Positions 57,497 to 64,000 of a stretch of DNA of 64,000 bases are shown piece by piece (the stretch's first letter is position 1; every line of letters begins with the position of its first letter). Both the position numbers and the translations under genes were made by a program. Source of the DNA: Patescibacteria group bacterium (GTDB lineage Bacteria; Patescibacteriota; Patescibacteriia; 2-12-FULL-60-25); assembly GCA_028688515.1 (NCBI GenBank), contig JAQTXZ010000001.1, positions 620,001 through 684,000 of the forward strand, given 5' to 3'. The notes below the pieces were generated by a model. It saw nothing but the letters and a program-made list of their open reading frames with translations. It ran no database searches and was not told the origin of the DNA.

Positions 57497-58978
57497 ATGA
57501 AGGGCTCTATTTCGGTTGATTTGTTAAATACAACTTCGGAAAGCGCCGCCCGAAGAAAAACTGCAATGATTGCCGTTTTTTTTGCGTTGCTGGTCGGGCT
57601 GTTCGCAACTGTCGGCGCGGCAGCATCTTACAGGGCGGCCGCCAGAGGCACGAGCGTATTTGCGGAAGTGATCGATCTGCCGGGCATTGCTGACATCAGA
57701 CGTTTGGCGCTGGGCGAAGACTCTTCTTTGCCGAATACGCCAAACAAGACTGACAGCGATCAGATAAATATCTTATTTTTAGGAGTCGGAGGCGCCGGGC
57801 ACGACGGTCCGCAGCTTAGCGACACGATTATTCTTGCCACTTTTGACCGTAAACAAAATCGCGTCGCCATGCTCTCCATCCCACGCGATCTGGCTTATCC
57901 GTTGGGCAACGGCAAATTTGAGAAAATAAACAGTTTAAACGCCTGGCAAGAAGTGGGAAACCCCGGACAAGGCGCGCAAAAAACCGCAGAGCTTATCGGC
58001 ACTCTTTTAAATATCCACATCGACCATGTTATCCGCATTGATTTTGACGGTTTCACAAAGTTTATCGACGCACTGGGCGGCATAGATATAACAGTGGAAA
58101 AAAGTTTTACCGATACCTCCTATCCGGTTGGCGAAGACGGCGGTTGGCGTACCGTGAGTTTTAAAAAAGGAGACACGACCATGAACGGAGAAACTACGCT
58201 CGAGTTTGCGCGGTCACGCCATGGAAACAACGGCGAGGGTTCTGATTTTGCACGCAGCAAACGCCAACAGCTGATAATCCAGGGCGTGAGAGAAAAATTA
58301 TTTTCCTTGGGTACCCTCGCCAATCCAAAAAAGATAAGCGAACTTATCAATATACTCTCAGGCCACATTCAAACCGATCTATCGAGCTGGGACTTAATCG
58401 CCTTTGCTCCGCTCGCCGCGCAAATCGACCGCAACAACATAACCATGCGCGTATTAACAGATGCGGCCAACGGCGAATTGGTTCCTGCAAACGTAAATGG
58501 CGCCTACATGTTGTTCCCCAAAAAACCCGACTGGTCAGAAATCAGATTCATCGCAGCCAATCCGTTTGTTTCAAAAGAAGAAGTAGCCAAGCAATTAATA
58601 CCTCAAATCAACGTAACTTTGGAGATAAAAAACGGCACGACTTACGAGGGTTACGCATCGCAAGTTGCACAAAAGTTAAAAGCCCAAGGCTATTTGGTAT
58701 CGGCTGTCGGCAATTCCTCCCATCGCGGTTACGAGAGAACAGCGCTCTACGACTTGACAAATGGGCAAAAAACAGCTGAAATCGTCAGACTAAAGAACTT
58801 GTTGGATGCCGACATATCCTCGGCAATGCCAACAACGGTAGATGGCAAACAAGTCATTTACGGTCAATTCATGACACCCGAAAACATCAGCGCGACCGGA
58901 ACCGATATTTTGGTCATACTGGGAGAATCAAGTTTAGGAGTCATCAACCCAAGTTATGAGCCTCCAAAAAACCCGTAA
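57497..58978 (+). CDS. LytR-CpsA-Psr (LCP) family protein
   Basis: 493 aa from the ATG at 57497 (the ATG at 57488 is directly against the TATGCT box). One membrane helix (TAMIAVFFALLVGLFATVGA, residues ~24-43), then the LCP domain. The domain has INILFLGVGG, SDTIILATF, MLSIPRDLAYPL with the polyprenyl-pyrophosphate Arg, EKINSLNAW, and FARSRHGNNGEGSDFARSKRQQ. A C-terminal LytR_C-like domain follows (NVTLEIKNGTTYEGYASQVAQKL). LCP enzymes attach glycopolymers to peptidoglycan at the outer membrane face. The end overlaps der by 23 bp. Confidence 0.94.
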   Translation: MKGSISVDLLNTTSESAARRKTAMIAVFFALLVGLFATVGAAASYRAAARGTSVFAEVIDLPGIADIRRLALGEDSSLPNTPNKTDSDQINILFLGVGGAGHDGPQLSDTIILATFDRKQNRVAMLSIPRDLAYPLGNGKFEKINSLNAWQEVGNPGQGAQKTAELIGTLLNIHIDHVIRIDFDGFTKFIDALGGIDITVEKSFTDTSYPVGEDGGWRTVSFKKGDTTMNGETTLEFARSRHGNNGEGSDFARSKRQQLIIQGVREKLFSLGTLANPKKISELINILSGHIQTDLSSWDLIAFAPLAAQIDRNNITMRVLTDAANGELVPANVNGAYMLFPKKPDWSEIRFIAANPFVSKEEVAKQLIPQINVTLEIKNGTTYEGYASQVAQKLKAQGYLVSAVGNSSHRGYERTALYDLTNGQKTAEIVRLKNLLDADISSAMPTTVDGKQVIYGQFMTPENISATGTDILVILGESSLGVINPSYEPPKNP

Positions 58979-60377
58979 AATCCCGACTATAGCCATTGTA
59001 GGGCGCGCCAATGTTGGCAAGTCAACGCTTTGGAACCGCTTAACGGAAAGCAAACAAGCCATTGTTTCCAGAGTCGCCCATACCACGCGAGATCGCAATT
59101 ACGCACCTTGTCTTTGGCGAGGGCGTATTTTTCAAGTTATCGACACCGGCGGCATGGATGTGGAAAAAACCGTCATTGGAGAAGGCATCAAGCACCAAGC
59201 CGAGCTGGCCATTAAAGAGGCTGACTTGGTGCTATTTGTCGTTGATGCTCAAACCGGCGTAGTGGCACAAGATCTGGAATTTGCAAAAAAAACGCAAAAA
59301 CTGAATTCGCATATTTTGCTGGTCGCCAATAAAACGGACCGAAACACTCAATTGGGCAGCGCACTTTCAGATGCCATGTGGAAATTGGGTCTAGGCGAAC
59401 CAACGCCTTTAAGTGCAGCGTCCGGCCGCGGTATCGGCGACATGTTGGATCTTGTTGTGGATGAACTGAAAAAAATGGGCAAAGATCCTGTCGACATACA
59501 AACGGACGAAGAACTTAAAATCGTCATCATGGGCAGACCCAATGTCGGCAAATCATCGCTTATGAACGCCATCATGGGAGAGGAACGATCCATTGTCTCG
59601 CCCATCGCGCACACAACTCGCGAACCGCTGGACACTCATCTGACTTGGGACGATCATCGCATCACATTGATTGATACCGCCGGCATGCGCAAACGAGCGC
59701 GCGTTACCGAAAAGCTGGAAGAAGAAGGAATAGAACGTAATCGCAAAGCATTGTCGCGCGCAGATGTCGCCGTACTTGTCGTTGACGCAACTGACGATCC
59801 GCGCAAGCAAGATAAACATTTGGCGGATTTGTTAAAATCCGCACATCGAGGGCTTATCGTCGCAGTCAACAAATGGGATTTGGTGCCGGACAAAACAACC
59901 GGATCGACTAAAAAATTCGAAGACTTGGTGCGCCAGTGTCTACCCTTTTTGGATTGGGCGCCATTTGTGTTCATCTCCGCAAAAAACAGCCAGCGCGTGC
60001 GTGATATTTTGGACATCGCATTAAAGATCAAAGAAGAGCGCGGCCGCATCATTGCAGATAACGCGATGGACAAATTCCTTAAGCAAACCATTTCGAGACA
60101 ACGTCCGCGAGCCGCCAAAAGCTCCGCAACCCCTTACGTTCAATCCGCCATGCAGATTGCAACCGATCCCCCGCGTTTTAAATTGATCGTACGCGGCGAA
60201 AAAACGGCTTTGCATCAAGCCTGGCTAAAATTTTTGGAACGGCGCTTGCGCGAAAAATTCGGGTTTCTCGGCACGCCTATAGTTTTTGACATCGAGAATG
60301 ATACCACACCGGTGCGACAGACTCCTGGACAGCACAAACGCAAACGCCCGATCGGCCGCAGAGCGGGACGGTACTGA
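58956..60377 (+). CDS. der: Ribosome-assembly GTPase Der (EngA)
   Basis: 473 aa. Two tandem G domains: GRANVGKST with DTGGM and NKTD in the first, GRPNVGKSS with DTAGM and NKWD in the second. A KH-like C-terminal domain follows (FKLIVRGEKTALHQAWLKFLERRL). It is needed for maturation of the 50S subunit. The basic tail is GQHKRKRPIGRRAGRY. Starts inside the LCP gene, so translation is probably coupled. Confidence 0.97.
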   Translation: MSLQKTRKIPTIAIVGRANVGKSTLWNRLTESKQAIVSRVAHTTRDRNYAPCLWRGRIFQVIDTGGMDVEKTVIGEGIKHQAELAIKEADLVLFVVDAQTGVVAQDLEFAKKTQKLNSHILLVANKTDRNTQLGSALSDAMWKLGLGEPTPLSAASGRGIGDMLDLVVDELKKMGKDPVDIQTDEELKIVIMGRPNVGKSSLMNAIMGEERSIVSPIAHTTREPLDTHLTWDDHRITLIDTAGMRKRARVTEKLEEEGIERNRKALSRADVAVLVVDATDDPRKQDKHLADLLKSAHRGLIVAVNKWDLVPDKTTGSTKKFEDLVRQCLPFLDWAPFVFISAKNSQRVRDILDIALKIKEERGRIIADNAMDKFLKQTISRQRPRAAKSSATPYVQSAMQIATDPPRFKLIVRGEKTALHQAWLKFLERRLREKFGFLGTPIVFDIENDTTPVRQTPGQHKRKRPIGRRAGRY

Positions 60378-60384
60378 CGAAAAT

Positions 60385-60488
60385 AATTATAAATTAAGAA
60401 TTAAGAATTATAAATTTCGGTACGTAGATAAATTATTTCGCCCAGCGATTCCAACATTCTTAATTAATAATTATTAATTCTTAATTCG
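60385..60488. repeat. Inverted AT-rich heptad pair
   Basis: Left AATTATA, AATTAAG, AATTAAG, AATTATA; right ATTCTTA, ATTAATA, ATTATTA, ATTCTTA. The right arm ends 6 nt before the pth ATG. Confidence 0.9.
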
Positions 60489-60493
60489 ATTGT

Positions 60494-61063
60494 ATGAAGC
60501 TCATCGTCGGCCTGGGCAATCCGGGAAAAGAATATGCGGGAACGAGGCACAATGTCGGCTTTGCCGTTGTAGATGCTTTAGCGAATAACGAAGGCGCGAG
60601 CTGGAAGAAGGACGCGGCGCACCACGCAACACTATCCAAAATCACTTTGGATGATATTGCTGTGATATTGGCAAGACCGACGACGTTTATGAACTTGAGC
60701 GGTCAGGCGGTTTCAGCGCTGGCAAAATATTATAAAATTAAAACTGACGATATTCTGATTGTTCAAGATGAGCTGGATCTTGCGCCGGGAGCTTTTACTT
60801 TTACTTTGGGCGGACGTGCGGCCGGACATCACGGAATCGAGTCTATTCAAGAATATTTGCCGGACGAAAAAATCGTGAGATTACGCATTGGTGTTGGCAA
60901 GCCAACTAGCGGAGACGGCAAGGATTGGGTTTTGGGCAAACCAAAAAGCAACGAAGCGGAAGCCCTGGTCAGCGCTATCGATCAAGCCGTTGAAGCGACG
61001 GCTGATTGGGTAGCCTTGGACTTGAAAACCGTAATGAGTAAGTGGAACTCTAAAAAAAAATAA
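60494..61063 (+). CDS. pth: Peptidyl-tRNA hydrolase
   Basis: 189 aa. VGLGNPGKEYAGTRHNVGF contains the catalytic His (H20 region). RPTTFMNLSGQAV, VQDELDLAPG and GGRAAGHHGIESI follow; the last is GGSAGGHNGL in most bacteria, so two positions differ. Releases peptides from drop-off peptidyl-tRNA. Five bases separate it from dprA. The only apparent -10 material (TAATTC) is contributed by the heptad repeat. Confidence 0.96.
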   Translation: MKLIVGLGNPGKEYAGTRHNVGFAVVDALANNEGASWKKDAAHHATLSKITLDDIAVILARPTTFMNLSGQAVSALAKYYKIKTDDILIVQDELDLAPGAFTFTLGGRAAGHHGIESIQEYLPDEKIVRLRIGVGKPTSGDGKDWVLGKPKSNEAEALVSAIDQAVEATADWVALDLKTVMSKWNSKKK

Positions 61064-61067
61064 ACCA

Positions 61068-62216
61068 ATGAACCAAACTCTTGCTACAAACGTCAAAGGC
61101 ACTTGGGACGAATCACGCTTGGGGTGGCTGGGCTGTACTTGGTTTGATAAATTCGGCCCAAAAAGTCTTGTCAGACTTCATAAAGCGTTTGGAGAAAATC
61201 ATGGCGAAAAAGCTTGGCAAGCCGGGCTGGACGAATTGATCGGCGCAGGCATAGGTGAAGCGGCGGCCAAAGAATTTTTATCTTGGAGACAAAAAATAGA
61301 GCCGCAAGAGCTGACGGAAACGTTGGCAAAAGACAGCATTGATTTTGTATTGCCGTGGGACATGCAATATCCGGCTCAATTTAAAAACAGCTCCACTCCG
61401 CCGGCAGCGCTTTTTTGGCGCGGCGCAAAAATCACGAAGCGTCCATGGATTGCAGTTGTAGGCACGCGCAAAATGAGCGCCTACGGAAAAAATGCAACGC
61501 GGCAAATAGTCGGCGAGTTGGCGCAAGCCGGCGCGGGGATTGTATCCGGAATGGCGCTTGGCGTGGATGCTTGCGCGCACGAAACGGCGCTGGACAATAA
61601 CGCTCAAACCGTCGCGATCTTGGGCGGAGGAATTGATAACCCGACAATTTATCCGCGCAATAATCAGGCTTTGGCTGAACGCATTTTATTGAACAACGGC
61701 GTTATCATGAGCGAGTTTAAACCAAAGACTCCGGGTTTGCGCCAAAACTTTCCACAGCGCAATCGTTTGATTGCGACTTTGGCGCAAGCCGTAGTTGTGG
61801 TGGAAGCAGGGCAAGATTCGGGATCAGTATTGACGGCAAAACTCGCACTGGATGAAAATCGCGATGTTTTTGCGGTTCCCGGACCGATCACAAGCACCGG
61901 CAGCATCGGTACGCACGAGCTTTTGCGCCAAGGCGCGCAACTCTGCACTTCAGGCAAAGATGTACTTGCAAGCTCTGCGAGCGCAACTCTGACTTCTGCA
62001 CCAGAACGCCCGCTGACCGACGAAGAACATCGGATCTTGGATATGTGCCGCACATCAATTCACGTGGACGAGCTGACTCGCCTGCTCAATTCATCCCCCG
62101 CTGTTATCGGTGCAACCTGCACCACGCTTGAGATGATGGACGCTTTGCAAGAACTCGAACCGCAAACTTATCAGCTCACCCCAAAGGGAAGACAAATGCT
62201 TCTAAACAACAAGTGA
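61068..62216 (+). CDS. dprA: DNA processing protein DprA
   Basis: 382 aa. An N-terminal SAM/HhH-like region (to ~95) is followed by the Rossmann-like DprA domain (WIAVVGTRKMSAYG, GIVSGMALGVDACAHETAL, VAILGGGIDNPTIYP, RNRLIATLAQAVVVVEA, SGSVLTAKLALDENRDVFAVPG). The C-terminal winged helix is EEHRILDMCRTSIHVDELTRLL. It loads RecA on incoming single-stranded DNA in transformation. With radA and comF it argues for DNA uptake. Operon with pth. Confidence 0.96.
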   Translation: MNQTLATNVKGTWDESRLGWLGCTWFDKFGPKSLVRLHKAFGENHGEKAWQAGLDELIGAGIGEAAAKEFLSWRQKIEPQELTETLAKDSIDFVLPWDMQYPAQFKNSSTPPAALFWRGAKITKRPWIAVVGTRKMSAYGKNATRQIVGELAQAGAGIVSGMALGVDACAHETALDNNAQTVAILGGGIDNPTIYPRNNQALAERILLNNGVIMSEFKPKTPGLRQNFPQRNRLIATLAQAVVVVEAGQDSGSVLTAKLALDENRDVFAVPGPITSTGSIGTHELLRQGAQLCTSGKDVLASSASATLTSAPERPLTDEEHRILDMCRTSIHVDELTRLLNSSPAVIGATCTTLEMMDALQELEPQTYQLTPKGRQMLLNNK

Positions 62217-62224
62217 AGTGTCCC

Positions 62225-62400
62225 GTCTGTCATTCCGAGCGTACTTTTTGTCATTTCGACCGAAGCGTTAAAGCGAAGTGGAGAAATCTCATCGCCTATA
62301 AACATAGTTGCTTTGTTACACAGTAGATGAGATCTCTCGACTCGTCGGACTCGCTCGAGATGACAGAGTGAAAGCCGGTTACGGTCGGGATGACAAAAAA
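62225..62400. repeat. Dispersed palindromic repeats between dprA and topA
   Basis: TGTCATTTCGACCGAAGCG ... GAGAAATCTCATCGCC ... GTTGCTTTGTTACACAG ... GAGATCTCTCGACTCG, an inverted copy of 18735-18858, followed by a CTCGAGATGACAGAG end. Confidence 0.85.
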
Positions 62401-62465
62401 CAGTCCGCATTTTTGACTCTATTTGTTGATTCTGGTATCTTCGCTACAATAATATATACCCGTCT

Positions 62466-64000
62466 ATGAAGTTAGTAATCGTCGAATCTCCGACAAAAGC
62501 AAAAACAATCAGCAAATTTTTGGGCAAGGATTACAAGATCGTAGCCAGTGTCGGCCACATTCGCGATCTTCCAAAATCCAAACTCGGCGTTGATGTTGAG
62601 AACAATTTTGAACCGATGTATGTGATACCGCCGGATCATAAATCAAAGGTTAAAGACATAAAAGACGCTGCTAAAAATGCCAACGAAATCTTATTCGCGA
62701 CTGACGAAGACCGCGAAGGAGAGGCTATCAGCTGGCATTTGGCCGAGGTTTTGGAACAAGATCCGAATAAAGCCAAACGCATAACTTTTCATGAAATCAC
62801 CAAAGAAGCGATTTTGCACGCCATCGAAAATCCGCGGCCTATCGACATGAAGTTGGTTGAAGCGCAGCAGGCTCGCCGCATTTTGGACCGCTTGGTGGGT
62901 TACGAACTTTCGCCGTTTTTGTGGCGCCACGTAAAACGCGGTCTCTCCGCAGGACGCGTACAATCCGTCGCCATGCGCTTGATCGTTGAACGCGAAAAAA
63001 CGATTCTTGATTTTAAAGCCGAAGAATACTGGAGCGTAGAAGGCGTTTTTGAAAATCCAAAAAACCAAACTCTGGAAGCCAAACTGCACGCACTGGATGA
63101 AAAAACTCTGGATAAAATGGATATCAAAAACAAAAAAGCCGCGGATGAATTACTCGAGGAATGCAAAAAACAGAGCTGGTCAATTTCATCCATCGAACAA
63201 AAGCGCAAAGCTAAATCCCCTCCTCCTCCGTTTACAACTTCCACCTTGCAACAAGAGGCCAACAATCGCATGGGATTTTCATCCAAACAGGTGATGACCT
63301 TGGCGCAAAAACTCTACGAAGGTATAGAAATCGGCGCAGAAGGGCATATCGGCTTGATCACCTACATGCGTACCGACAGCGTAAATCTTTCGCAAAAATT
63401 TTTGGAAGAAGCTAAAAGTTTTCTCGGCAAAGAATACGGTAAAGAATACACTCTCGATACTGCGCGAACTTACAAGACAAAATCAAAAGGCGCACAAGAA
63501 GCTCACGAGGCTATCCGCCCGACTGATCCGACAAGAACGCCGGAAAGTTTGAAAGCATTTTTGGATCCGGGACTTTTAAAACTTTACACATTGGTTTGGC
63601 AGCGCGCAGTTGCTACGCAAATGCCGGACGCGACGCTGAATGCCACGCGTGTTGACATCGCCGGAGGCAAATTCATGTTCCGCGCAACCGGACAGCAGGT
63701 CGTCGAGCCGGGCTATCTTAAACTTTATCCTGATCAGGAAAATGATAAGTTGCTGCCGGAGCTCGCCAAAGGCGACAAATTAAAAGCACAAGACATAAAA
63801 GGCGTGCAGCATTTTACAGAGCCTCCGGCGCGTTACAGCGATGCGACGTTGGTCAAAGCCTTGGAAGAAGACGGGATCGGACGCCCTAGCACATATGCCT
63901 CGATCATCTCAACTGTTATTGATCGCGGATATGTTGAGCGCGACGAAAAGAAACGCCTCAAGCCGCTGCAGATCGCTTTTGACGTCAATGAAATATTAAA
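62466..64000 (+). CDS. topA: DNA topoisomerase I, 3' end outside the window
   Basis: First 511 codons of a type IA topoisomerase. TOPRIM domain: LVIVESPTKAKTISKFLG with the metal pocket FATDEDREGEAISW. Domain with ARRILDRLVGYELSPFLWRHV, then GLSAGRVQSVAMRL. The active Tyr is in GLITYMRTDS. Ends beyond GRPSTYASIISTVIDRGYV. Relaxes negative supercoils. TATATA lies 7 nt before the ATG, so the mRNA is probably leaderless. The zinc-finger tail, if any, is beyond the window. Confidence 0.96.
   Translation, partial: MKLVIVESPTKAKTISKFLGKDYKIVASVGHIRDLPKSKLGVDVENNFEPMYVIPPDHKSKVKDIKDAAKNANEILFATDEDREGEAISWHLAEVLEQDPNKAKRITFHEITKEAILHAIENPRPIDMKLVEAQQARRILDRLVGYELSPFLWRHVKRGLSAGRVQSVAMRLIVEREKTILDFKAEEYWSVEGVFENPKNQTLEAKLHALDEKTLDKMDIKNKKAADELLEECKKQSWSISSIEQKRKAKSPPPPFTTSTLQQEANNRMGFSSKQVMTLAQKLYEGIEIGAEGHIGLITYMRTDSVNLSQKFLEEAKSFLGKEYGKEYTLDTARTYKTKSKGAQEAHEAIRPTDPTRTPESLKAFLDPGLLKLYTLVWQRAVATQMPDATLNATRVDIAGGKFMFRATGQQVVEPGYLKLYPDQENDKLLPELAKGDKLKAQDIKGVQHFTEPPARYSDATLVKALEEDGIGRPSTYASIISTVIDRGYVERDEKKRLKPLQIAFDVNEIL

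Noticed and set aside
1-64000. UGA recoding to Gly, as in some CPR lineages
   Set aside because: TGA ends several genes here at the expected family lengths, for example the MFS-adjacent 265-aa gene and the alarmone synthetase. No conserved Gly is encoded by TGA.

Overview
Organism. The window reads as a chromosome segment of a Candidate Phyla Radiation bacterium (Patescibacteria; Parcubacteria-like is an inference, not shown). The grounds are: a type IV secretion set of PrgI/VirB4/VirB6-like proteins with no relaxase or VirD4 in view, a membrane-anchored baseplate-J-like protein, DprA and ComF without biosynthetic operons, a lean housekeeping set, standard stop usage (TGA is a stop), and many genes whose -10 box lies 6-8 nt before the start codon, so that their mRNAs are probably leaderless.

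Layout. 1-2.85 kb: end of an unknown gene, then thrS (minus) behind a compact T-box riboswitch with an overlapping terminator. 3.0-5.8 kb: three minus-strand genes (methyltransferase, YbaK-type deacylase, nitrilase-like protein), each followed by an integron attC-like palindrome. No integrase is visible, so this is a CALIN-like cassette array. 5.8-18 kb (mostly minus): baseplate-like protein, dnaE, small membrane protein, ferritin-like protein (+), pheS-pheT, rseP, phosphomannomutase. 18-29 kb (plus): lemA, htpX, clpC, envelope/T4SS-associated genes including a VirB2-like plus transglycosylase-like protein, radA. 29-36 kb: recG (minus), a GC-rich Cys-rich orphan, a 29-aa peptide gene, a SWIM/SNF2 helicase. 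36-47 kb: tRNA-Ser(UGA) with a 0.7-kb island at its 3' end, tRNA-Arg(GCG), MFS transporter, several small self-contained units with their own promoter, Shine-Dalgarno and terminator, a glycosyltransferase, a RelA/SpoT synthetase overlapping a PAS/GAF sensor gene, tRNA-Ser(GCU), a peptidoglycan-binding protein. 47-57 kb (minus): T4SS operon ending in comF. 57-64 kb (plus): LCP protein, der, pth, dprA, topA (cut by the window end).

How the genes fit together. One block handles translation (thrS, pheST, pth, tRNAs), one handles replication and repair (dnaE, recG, radA, topA, dprA), one handles envelope quality control (rseP, lemA, htpX, clpC), and one builds an envelope-spanning DNA or protein transporter (VirB2/4/6/PrgI-like). 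ComF and DprA point to DNA uptake.

Non-coding structure. Over 20 low-complexity segments are tandem arrays of diverging 7-nt (a few 9-nt) units, usually in inverted pairs that would form stem-loops. The ACGT-rich families also lie in frame inside dnaE, pheT, radA, comF and T4SS genes. A second class is the GCAATGAC-type dispersed palindromes. The strongest candidates for something undescribed are the integron-like array whose cassettes carry inverted repeats running inward from the recombination cores, and the T-box with a 5-bp Stem I.
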